This document shows positions 1-4,440 of a stretch of 5,341 nucleotides of DNA, piece after piece. The translations under genes were made by a program, and so were the position numbers. Below the pieces are notes generated by a model. That model worked only from the letters and a program-made list of their open reading frames with translations. It searched no databases and was not told the origin of the DNA. The stretch spans positions 1-5,341 of the forward strand of contig JAUVKG010000222.1 in assembly GCA_030596365.1 (NCBI GenBank). Reading direction: 5' to 3'. The first letter of the stretch is position 1, and the number at the start of each line of letters is the position of its first letter. Source of the stretch: Chlamydiota bacterium. Lineage in GTDB: Bacteria; Auribacterota; UBA3054; B51-G9.

Positions 1-238
1 TTGTTATACCGTAAGTTTTTAAATTTGCCCATATATTATTATAGTCCTTTTCATCAAAAATCATCTGTTCAATAGGATTCTCAATATCTATAAAAACTTT
101 GTTGGCGCTGGGTAAAATATCAAAAATCATTTGATATAATGTGGTCTTTCCAACACGGCGCATACCGGTTAATACTACAATTTCAGGCAAATTGATTTGC
201 TTTTTAAGAGCATCAAATATTTGGCGTTTTATAAGCAT
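1..238 (-). CDS. AAA-family ATPase of the ATPase/DUF4143 type, N-terminal part only
   Basis: The first 79 residues can be read from an ATG at 238; the gene runs off the left edge. After a short N-terminal helix (MLIKRQIFDALKK) comes a beta strand (IVVLTG) and a P-loop, GMRRVGKTT, at residues 25-33, with K31 and T32 as the expected nucleotide-binding residues. A second strand, KVFIDIEN (47-54), follows. The RR just before VGKTT and the following FIDIEN segment are typical of the AAA_14 ATPases that usually carry a C-terminal DUF4143 domain and run to roughly 400 residues; that C-terminal part cannot be seen here. The cellular role of this family is poorly defined; many members sit in defence, toxin or mobile contexts, but nothing here assigns a role. 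It is separated from xdhC by 268 bases and has its own likely promoter, so it is probably not part of the xdhC transcript. Confidence 0.85.
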   Translation of the reverse strand, partial: MLIKRQIFDALKKQINLPEIVVLTGMRRVGKTTLYQMIFDILPSANKVFIDIENPIEQMIFDEKDYNNIWANLKTYGIT

Positions 239-244
239 AACCTA

Positions 245-273
245 ATTGTACACATTTTATATAAATATGTCAA
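245..273 (-). promoter_or_regulatory. Sigma-70-like promoter of the ATPase gene, apparently leaderless
   Basis: On the minus strand a perfect -35 hexamer TTGACA (273-268) is followed by exactly 17 bases and then TACAAT (250-245), one mismatch from the -10 consensus. Only six bases (TAGGTT) separate the -10 from the ATG at 238, so initiation at the usual distance would fall on or next to the start codon. There is no room for a Shine-Dalgarno site, so the mRNA would be leaderless. The hexamers and spacing are seen; start-site placement is inferred. If the organism uses the Bacteroidetes promoter type (TAnnTTTG at -7) this match could be chance. Confidence 0.55.
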
Positions 274-292
274 GTGGAAATCGACATATTTA
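262..292. promoter_or_regulatory. Perfect 10-bp inverted repeat overlapping the -35 box (candidate operator)
   Basis: TAAATATGTC at 262-271 is exactly repeated as its reverse complement GACATATTTA at 283-292, with an 11-base centre. The arms are 21 bases apart start to start, two helical turns, as expected for a dimeric DNA-binding protein. The left arm covers four of the six -35 bases, so binding would be expected to block the ATPase promoter. The symmetry is seen; operator function is inferred. No regulator gene is in the window. Confidence 0.45.
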
Positions 293-368
293 CTGTTTTC
301 TCGCATTCTTCTTGTTTTTTCTCGTTTAATATAATGATTTATTATCGCACGATGCAGAATATATAGTA

Positions 369-389
369 ATCAAAGCATCTTGCTTTGAT
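369..389. repeat. 9-bp stem hairpin in the xdhC-ATPase gap
   Basis: ATCAAAGCA at 369-377 and TGCTTTGAT at 381-389 form a perfect 9-bp stem with a three-base loop (TCT). It lies about 120 bases downstream of the xdhC stop. Neither strand has a U-tract after the stem, so a classical intrinsic terminator is not supported; it could be a processing or stability hairpin or a small repeat remnant. Confidence 0.4.
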
Positions 390-448
390 AATTAAGTTCA
401 CCATCGTATACCCAAATATTATACGCCTTTAAATGGCAGCTGATTCAA

Positions 449-511
449 AAGCAAGAACCAGGCATACCCCAAACTCTCCAGGCGCGGCGCCGGTCACGTG
501 CTTTTGTTACT
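449..511 (-). repeat. GC-rich dispersed repeat, copy A (full form)
   Basis: A 63-base block, about two thirds G+C in its core against AT-rich surroundings. It is shared with 4269-4310 in the opposite orientation: the outer 18 bases (449-466) and 24 bases (488-511) match there at 41 of 42 positions, while the 21 bases 467-487 are absent from the other copy. The core holds a GGCGC-G-GCGCC hairpin (481-491) and a CACGTG palindrome (495-500). The shared sequence runs through the xdhC stop codon (507-509). It encodes no convincing protein; a plus-strand frame crossing it from 433 is taken as spurious. Confidence 0.75.
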
Positions 512-1265
512 TTAATTCTATCATCTCAGCGAGAATACTGATCGCTATTTCTTCAGGTGTTTCAGCATTGATATCCAACCCTATTGGAGATTTAACATTT
601 TCTAACAAAGTTTTTTCTATACCATTTTTGGCAAGTTTATTGTAAATTTTCTCCCGCTTTCTTTTGCTCGCCATTAATCCGATATAAGAATATTTTTTTG
701 TAATTAGATTTTGTAAAACTACAGCATCGGCTGAATGTCCCTGCGTCATTATTGCAATAAACGCATCCGCAGGTAAATCAATTTCTTTTGAAATTTTGTC
801 ATAATCACCAATTGTTATTGAAGTTGCCATAGGATATCTTTCGCGTGAAGCGATCTCCGGTCGATCATCAATAATGTGAACCGCGAAACCTGTTTCAGCA
901 GCAACTTTTGCAAGTGCCAAACCGCAATGTCCGGCACCGAAAATATATAATTGGTTTCCTGAACTAATTGGTTCGATGAAGACCTGCATTTTGCCGCCGC
1001 AAATCATACCTGTTTTATCATCATCTTTGAGGGAGAATTTTTCAAGCGAAGTTTTTCCGGTTTTAATAAGTTCAACAGCTTTATCAATAACTTTCTTTTC
1101 CAACAAACTTCCACCAACAGTTCCGACTGTTTTACCATCAGCGAAAACAAGCATTTTCGCGCCGGCTTCACGCGGAGTTGATCCTTCAGCTTTAACAACA
1201 GTTGCCAGGCAAACTGGTTTACCGGCAGCAATTGCCGATGAGAGTTGTTGAAAGAAAGTTGTCAT
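507..1265 (-). CDS. xdhC: XdhC/CoxI-family molybdenum-cofactor maturation protein
   Basis: A 252-residue cytoplasmic protein. XdhC proteins bind the molybdenum cofactor, promote its sulfuration and hand it to xanthine dehydrogenase-type molybdenum hydroxylases. The N-terminal XdhC_CoxI domain (about 10-100) shows LATVV..EGSTPREAGAKMLV (20-40), GTVGGSLLE (48-56) and GMICGGKMQVFIEP (86-99), with C89 in the conserved CGG. The C-terminal Rossmann domain (about 104-248) has the nucleotide-type glycine loop FGAGHCG (109-115), DDRPE (133-137), IGLMASKRKR and SPIGLDINAETPEEIA. Length is normal for the family. A frame also opens at ATG 1295, but the ten extra residues come from a 23-bp tandem repeat, so ATG 1265 (MTTFFQQLSS) is preferred; no Shine-Dalgarno site is seen at either. 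The 2Fe-2S subunit gene lies 207 bases upstream on the same strand, consistent with one molybdenum-hydroxylase system. The stop codon lies inside GC-rich repeat copy A. Confidence 0.93.
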   Translation of the reverse strand: MTTFFQQLSSAIAAGKPVCLATVVKAEGSTPREAGAKMLVFADGKTVGTVGGSLLEKKVIDKAVELIKTGKTSLEKFSLKDDDKTGMICGGKMQVFIEPISSGNQLYIFGAGHCGLALAKVAAETGFAVHIIDDRPEIASRERYPMATSITIGDYDKISKEIDLPADAFIAIMTQGHSADAVVLQNLITKKYSYIGLMASKRKREKIYNKLAKNGIEKTLLENVKSPIGLDINAETPEEIAISILAEMIELK

Positions 1266-1272
1266 AGTAGTT

Positions 1273-1327
1273 TTAAGGTTATGCGCTTTGCGCATTTAAG
1301 GTTGTTCGCTTTGCTCACTTAAGGTTA
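1273..1327. repeat. 23-bp tandem repeat, about 2.4 units, in the xdhC leader
   Basis: Units begin with TTAAGGTT at 1273, 1296 and 1319, an exact 23-base period. Unit 1 contains the perfect hairpin ATGCGC-TTT-GCGCAT (1281-1295); unit 2 has the diverged form around CGCTTTGC (1306-1313); the third unit is cut after the first nine bases. The array ends eight bases before the xdhC ATG at 1265. Read on the minus strand it supplies an ATG and open codons in frame with xdhC, which makes a false N-terminal extension. Confidence 0.8.
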
Positions 1328-1464
1328 CAAGATTTTCAGTTACCGAATTAAAATCAAAGATCAAAAATCGTTAATCCTTGTTCGTTATTCATTTTGATTT
1401 AAGAACAAGGAACACCGATTTAAGATATTAGAAGTTGAACACCGATTACCGAATACTGATTACC
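1328..1464. repeat. Short-repeat-rich non-coding stretch between the 2Fe-2S gene and xdhC
   Basis: No gene is seen. The element GAACACCGATT occurs at 1410-1420 and again at 1437-1447, TTACCGAAT occurs at 1340-1348 and again at 1446-1454, and CCTTGTTC (1376-1383) is inverted as GAACAAGG (1403-1410), giving an 8-bp stem around a 19-base loop. This looks like degenerate dispersed intergenic repeat sequence. I find no convincing promoter for xdhC in it. Confidence 0.5.
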
Positions 1465-1501
1465 ATTCCGGTTTACCGGAATCCAACCTCAGAGAGGTTG
1501 G
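1465..1501. repeat. Two abutting hairpins spanning the 3' end and stop of the 2Fe-2S gene
   Basis: ATTCCGGT/ACCGGAAT (1465-1482, 8-bp arms, two-base centre) is followed without a gap by CCAACCTC/GAGGTTGG (1483-1501, 8-bp arms, three-base loop). Both are perfect. The first contains the stop codon (1473-1475); the second encodes the last residues of the protein. There is no U-tract downstream on the minus strand, so intrinsic termination is not clear. Mutual abutment and GC content above the surroundings suggest a mobile or dispersed palindromic repeat that has become the end of the gene. Confidence 0.7.
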
Positions 1502-1937
1502 AAATTGCTTCGATTATTTTCGTATAACCAGTGCATCGGCACAAATTCCCCGACAGTCCTATTTTTATTTCTTCTTCACTTGGATTAGGATTTTGCATAA
1601 GCAAAGCTTTAGCCGCCATTATCATTCCGGGAGTGCAAAAACCACATTGTACTGCGCCAGAATCGATAAATGCCTGTTGAAGCTGATCGAGTTCACCGTC
1701 TTTTTCAAGTCCTTCAATAGTAATAATTTCAGAATCATCAATTTGACAGACAAGTATCAGGCAGGAATTAACGAGACGATTATTAAGAATAACCGAACAT
1801 GCGCCGCACTCCCCTTTTCCGCAGCCTTCTTTAGTACCCATAAGTCCGCAATAATCGCGAAGCAAATCCAGCAGGCGAAGATCCGGAGGAGCATCCAGAG
1901 AAGTTTTTTTGCTGTTAAGTGTAAATTCTATTTTCAT
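1473..1937 (-). CDS. [2Fe-2S] small subunit of a xanthine dehydrogenase/CO dehydrogenase-type molybdenum hydroxylase
   Basis: A 154-residue cytoplasmic iron-sulfur protein (CoxS/XdhC-type small subunit in older naming) that relays electrons from the Moco site to FAD. The N-terminal plant-type ferredoxin domain has GTKEGCGKGECGACSV, giving C39, C44, C47 and a fourth ligand C59. The C-terminal helical domain has VQCGFCTPGM (C98, C101) and GNLCRCTGYTKI (C133, C135), so both clusters have all eight cysteines. Length is usual for stand-alone small subunits. The start ATG at 1937 (MKIEFTLN) fits the family; no Shine-Dalgarno sequence precedes it. The last residues, NLSEVGFR, are encoded by a palindromic repeat. 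The catalytic Moco and FAD subunits are not adjacent: hisI lies upstream and xdhC downstream. Its natural substrate cannot be told from this subunit. Confidence 0.95.
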   Translation of the reverse strand: MKIEFTLNSKKTSLDAPPDLRLLDLLRDYCGLMGTKEGCGKGECGACSVILNNRLVNSCLILVCQIDDSEIITIEGLEKDGELDQLQQAFIDSGAVQCGFCTPGMIMAAKALLMQNPNPSEEEIKIGLSGNLCRCTGYTKIIEAISNLSEVGFR

Positions 1938-1997
1938 TATATGCAGAACGATTTAGGGGGAGTACGATTAAAAAATCATATAATTAAATTTCTTTTG

Positions 1998-2111
1998 AAC
2001 CACATAAGGGACATAAGGTCATATAAGTTAATATAAATTCCTTTTTTTATTGATTAATACAAAAATATTTTTTGTTTTTTCTTATGTGATTCTTATGTTT
2101 CTTATGTGGTT
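1998..2111. repeat. Large imperfect dyad built from ACATAAG heptamers
   Basis: AACCACATAAG at 1998-2008 is exactly inverted as CTTATGTGGTT at 2101-2111. Each arm then continues with two more copies of the heptamer: ACATAAG at 2011-2017 and ATATAAG at 2021-2027 on the left; CTTATGT at 2081-2087 and 2092-2098 on the right. The arms could pair over about 30 bases with small internal loops, around an AT-rich centre of about 53 bases. The right arm begins within the hisI stop codon. It may form a structure at the 3' end of the hisI transcript, or be a pair of dispersed repeats inserted head to head. A single related arm is at 4525-4545. Confidence 0.65.
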
Positions 2112-2514
2112 AAATAATTTTTAACTCCCCATTTTTAAGCGTCCTATAGTAGCAACTTTTTCTCGTTTCCCCTTTTTCATTTTTTGTGTGACAGGCGCCT
2201 TTCCTTTCCGGGCGAACGATATAAAGGAGTGAATTTTGTTCACAGTTAACTCTGATTTCAACTATTTTCAATACATCGCCGGATGTTGCTCCTTTCTCCC
2301 AAAGTTCATTTCTTGATGTGCTCCAGAAAGTAGCATTGCCCGTTTTGATTGTATTTTCAAGAGCTTCTTCATTGGCGTAAGCAATAATAAGCAGTTCTTT
2401 TGTGTCGGCATCCTGAACACCAACCGGCATTACGGGAACTCCGCATCCGGCTGCTTTAACAAGCTTATCAAAGTCCAGCATCAACACATTTCCATTTTCC
2501 AGTTCTTTAGACAT
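2110..2514 (-). CDS. hisI: HisI-like phosphoribosyl-AMP cyclohydrolase, variant metal site
   Basis: A 134-residue cytoplasmic protein. HisI opens the adenine ring of phosphoribosyl-AMP in the third step of histidine synthesis. Family motifs are clear: PVGVQDADTKELLIIAYANEEAL (30-52), ATFWSTSRNELWEKGATSG (61-79), then CHT (108-110) and SCYYR (120-124). The three conserved zinc cysteines are present as C91, C108 and C121. Two things are unusual: the usual acidic DCDxD metal motif reads N90-C91-E92-Q93-N94, and there are twelve rather than about six residues between the last two cysteines. It may be a divergent subfamily whose activity or metal use differs. A good Shine-Dalgarno site supports ATG 2514. 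It follows the TRAM gene after 37 bases, probably on the same transcript. No HisE domain and no other his gene is seen. Confidence 0.88.
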   Translation of the reverse strand: MSKELENGNVLMLDFDKLVKAAGCGVPVMPVGVQDADTKELLIIAYANEEALENTIKTGNATFWSTSRNELWEKGATSGDVLKIVEIRVNCEQNSLLYIVRPERKGACHTKNEKGETRKSCYYRTLKNGELKII

Positions 2515-2519
2515 AGTAT

Positions 2520-2524
2520 CTCCT
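2520..2524 (-). promoter_or_regulatory. Ribosome binding site of hisI
   Basis: AGGAG on the minus strand lies five bases before ATG 2514, fixing the start. It stands out because the 2Fe-2S, xdhC and rhomboid genes have no visible Shine-Dalgarno site. Confidence 0.75.
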
Positions 2525-2549
2525 ATAGTTACCCTAAAGGGGCGACCAA

Positions 2550-3281
2550 TTATTTTTCGATTTCGATAAGAATTCCGCGATTAAATCTCGATTTTTTTTC
2601 AGCGATTTCAAACAGGCATTTTTCACCTTTTTTTACACCGGGAATAAAAGTAACTTTACCGTCAATTTTAATTATTCCATCACCTTTTTTTCCTACATCA
2701 GAAACAACGCCTCGATAAATTCCACCTTTAATGATTTCAGCATTCGGATTTTTTGTAAGATCAATTATTTTACCATCCGGATTTTTGGCAAGGTCAATTA
2801 TTTTATCCTCGGAAATTTTTGCGGCAGGAGTGTCAGCAACTTTCCCTTTTATTTTACTTATCAATTTTGCATTAACAACCGTTCTTCCAACAGAAGAAAT
2901 TTGAATAACAGCAATATCACCTTTTTTTGTTCCGGGAACAAATGTAATCATTCCTCCAATGCGGGTAACACCTGACGAGCCGTCTCTTGATAATCCGCTA
3001 ATGATCACGCGGTAGCGATATCCTTCTTTCGGGGTAATATTTTTATTATTTGTTGCATCTATAATTTGACCGACATTGATGTCAGAATCAGTTGAAGGCA
3101 TGTTTGTATAAACTTGTTCCCCAAGACTGATTTCACGGGCATCTGGTCGTGAAGCAATTACAAGATATAAAATTGCTGCAACTGCAAAAGCAAGAACAAG
3201 CATCATCGCGGTAATTCGTCTTCGATGTTGCGAGATGGAATTTTTAGAAGTTTGGCTTATATTATTTTCATTTGCACTCAT
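2550..3281 (-). CDS. Membrane-anchored protein with two TRAM-like domains
   Basis: A 243-residue protein of unknown function. A polar N-terminus ends in HRRR (19-22), followed by one hydrophobic segment (about 23-43, TAMMLVLAFAVAAILYLVIA). Two similar small beta domains follow. The first (about 88-142) reads YRVIISGLSRDGSSGVTRIGG with TFVPGTKKGDIAVIQI; the second (about 189-241) reads YRGVVSDVGKKGDGIIKIDG with TFIPGVKKGEKCLFEI. The pattern G-x-G-I-x-x-I-x-G-x-x-x-F-x-P-G-x-x-x-G-(D/E) is that of the TRAM domain, an RNA-binding OB-like fold known from TrmA/RumA and MiaB enzymes and small archaeal proteins. An 11-residue tandem repeat (160-170, 171-181) joins them. By the positive-inside rule the TRAM domains would lie outside the cytoplasm, which is odd for an RNA binder. 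The ATG overlaps the rhomboid stop as ATGA, and an AGGA site supports the start. The TRAM assignment rests on motif reading only. Confidence 0.75.
   Translation of the reverse strand: MSANENNISQTSKNSISQHRRRITAMMLVLAFAVAAILYLVIASRPDAREISLGEQVYTNMPSTDSDINVGQIIDATNNKNITPKEGYRYRVIISGLSRDGSSGVTRIGGMITFVPGTKKGDIAVIQISSVGRTVVNAKLISKIKGKVADTPAAKISEDKIIDLAKNPDGKIIDLTKNPNAEIIKGGIYRGVVSDVGKKGDGIIKIDGKVTFIPGVKKGEKCLFEIAEKKSRFNRGILIEIEK
2739..2804 (-). repeat. 33-bp tandem duplication inside the TRAM gene linker
   Basis: The two 33-base units (2739-2771 and 2772-2804) match at 28 of 33 positions and encode KIIDLTKNPNA and KIIDLAKNPDG. They lie exactly between the two TRAM-like domains, so the linker length appears to have grown by in-frame duplication. 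Confidence 0.8.
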
Positions 3282-4264
3282 AATTTTCCTCGTTTATGTT
3301 TATCAAGTAATTCCCATTCTTTATCAGTTAAAGAATGAATCCCGTTGCGCGACATTTTATCAAGAATATCATCAATTCGTGAATCCCAATTGCCGGATGA
3401 ATGAACATCTTTAAAATTTGCGTCTTCAAATTCTTCACCTTTATAAACTTTCGGTCCTCCGCCCATCTTGCGCTTGAGATTAGAAAAAAGACTCCCGCTG
3501 GCAAAAGACACTGTTGATCCGCTGCCGTTAATTAAATTTCCTATTCCCCATTTATTATACGCATACATCCAGCCGAAAATGATTCCTCCAAGATGCGCCA
3601 TGTGGGCGATATTACTGTCAGTACCAAGCGCTTGAATTATTGTAATAATCGCGAAAACATAAACAAAAGTTTTCGCTTTCATAAAAATAGGAATAAAAAG
3701 CAGAAGAAATCCTAACCGGGCATTCGGATTCATTAATCCAAACGCGGCTACTATCGCGCAAATCGAGCCTGAGGCTCCAACGGTTGGCAATCCTGAATAC
3801 ATATTCATAAGAACGTTAATCAATCCTGCAAACACACCACCGATCAGATAAAGTTTAAGAAAAGCGGTTGAACCGATCTGTCTTTCAACGAATTTTCCTA
3901 TCATATAAAGCGAAAACATATTGAAAAGAATATGCATAAAACTGCCGTGAAGAAACTGATAGGTAATCAATTGCCAGAACGCAAAATTCCCTATAAAATT
4001 AGGATTGTAAAGACCAAACCATAATTCAAATGACGATGGCTTATATGTCATATATCCTAACGCATTATGACCAATATTCGTGAAAAAAGGAATCCCCATG
4101 CGGTTAAGCATGCCTGTTATTACAAAAACTGCAATGTTTATTATTAACAGCCATTTAACTACAGGTGGAATCCCCTGAACCGGTTGGAAAGTTTGCCCAT
4201 GGGGCGACTGTCCCCAATTAGGATTATTTTCCTGTTTATAATAATCTCTATCGTAAATACTCAT
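3278..4264 (-). CDS. Rhomboid-family intramembrane serine protease with C-terminal tail
   Basis: A 328-residue polytopic inner-membrane protein. Rhomboids cut transmembrane segments of other proteins. The first hydrophobic segment is about 35-53. The signature WQLITYQFLHGSFMHILFN (97-115) supplies H106, H111 and N115 (oxyanion-hole region), GASGS (163-167) gives the catalytic serine S165, and AHMAHLGGIIFGW (220-232) gives the catalytic histidine H224, so the Ser-His dyad is intact. After the last membrane segment a polar tail ends in DSRIDDILDKMSRNGIHSLTDKEWELLDKHKR; a short tail with this ILDK...G..SLT..E pattern is one I associate with rhomboids of the Bacteroidota and relatives. ATG 4264 (MSIYDRDYY) is preferred over GTG 4282, which lies in a dispersed repeat. 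No Shine-Dalgarno site is visible. Its stop overlaps the TRAM gene start, and 331 non-coding bases separate it from pyrD. Its substrate is unknown. Confidence 0.93.
   Translation of the reverse strand: MSIYDRDYYKQENNPNWGQSPHGQTFQPVQGIPPVVKWLLIINIAVFVITGMLNRMGIPFFTNIGHNALGYMTYKPSSFELWFGLYNPNFIGNFAFWQLITYQFLHGSFMHILFNMFSLYMIGKFVERQIGSTAFLKLYLIGGVFAGLINVLMNMYSGLPTVGASGSICAIVAAFGLMNPNARLGFLLLFIPIFMKAKTFVYVFAIITIIQALGTDSNIAHMAHLGGIIFGWMYAYNKWGIGNLINGSGSTVSFASGSLFSNLKRKMGGGPKVYKGEEFEDANFKDVHSSGNWDSRIDDILDKMSRNGIHSLTDKEWELLDKHKRGKL
3287..3291 (-). promoter_or_regulatory. Ribosome binding site of the TRAM gene, inside the end of the rhomboid gene
   Basis: GAGGA on the minus strand is five bases before ATG 3281 and lies within the last codons of the rhomboid gene. 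Together with the ATGA stop/start overlap (3278-3281) this supports translational coupling. Confidence 0.7.
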
Positions 4265-4268
4265 AAAT

Positions 4269-4310
4269 AGTAACACAAGCACGTGACCGGCGTATGCCTG
4301 GTTCTTGCTT
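4269..4310 (+). repeat. GC-rich dispersed repeat, copy B (internally deleted)
   Basis: These 42 bases match the outer parts of copy A (449-466 and 488-511) at 41 of 42 positions, in opposite orientation, and lack the 21-base centre 467-487. The copy begins only four bases upstream of the rhomboid ATG, so it forms the immediate leader of that gene and carries the GTG that could be mistaken for its start. A frame reading rightwards from 4294 arises from this and the following repeats and is not taken as a gene. Confidence 0.75.
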
Positions 4311-4311
4311 G

Positions 4312-4398
4312 TGGATTAATGGATTAAATCCCCTCTTGAGAGGGGTGCCCGCAGGGCGGGGTGTGTTATTTTATTGGACTAATGGATTATTGGATAAA
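4312..4398. repeat. 8-bp tandem iterons flanking a GC-rich double hairpin
   Basis: TGGATTAA is repeated twice at 4312-4327, and TGGACTAA, TGGATTAT, TGGATAAA run in tandem at 4375-4398, an exact 8-base period. Between the two runs lie a perfect CCCCTCT-TG-AGAGGGG hairpin (4330-4345) and a smaller GCCC-GCA-GGGC stem (4347-4357), in a block much richer in G+C than its surroundings. It is about 200 bases downstream of pyrD. The strong stem could slow or stop transcription from pyrD, but no proper U-tract follows on the minus strand. Confidence 0.65.
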
Positions 4399-4440
4399 AA
4401 TCCAAAATCACCTAACAAAGTAACGCTTCACACGCGTTCA

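Noticed and set aside
433..645. Open plus-strand frame of 70 codons
   Set aside because: It starts in non-coding DNA, crosses the GC-rich repeat and then runs antisense through the end of xdhC; it has no family motif.
1004..1231. Second minus-strand frame inside xdhC
   Set aside because: It is an out-of-frame reading of xdhC rich in K and L; the other frame carries all family motifs.
976..1251. Open plus-strand frame inside xdhC
   Set aside because: It is fully antisense to well-conserved XdhC codons and has no motif of its own.
1593..2036. 147-codon plus-strand frame over the 2Fe-2S gene
   Set aside because: It is antisense to a gene with eight conserved cysteines and ends in the dyad repeat; no recognisable domain.
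2041..2080. T-rich run as an intrinsic terminator
   Set aside because: On the minus strand, where all genes lie, it reads as A-rich, so it cannot be the U-tract of their terminator.
2531..2542. CCCT-AA-AGGG hairpin between the TRAM gene and hisI as a terminator
   Set aside because: The stem is only four base pairs with no U-tract, and hisI directly follows with a good ribosome binding site.
4265..4282. GTG start at 4282 for the rhomboid gene
   Set aside because: The six extra residues (MLVLLF) come from the repeat; MSIYDRDYY at 4264 is the usual polar N-terminus.
4312..4398. CRISPR array
   Set aside because: The repeat units are 8 bases in direct tandem with no spacers; the 23-bp repeat at 1273 likewise has no spacers.
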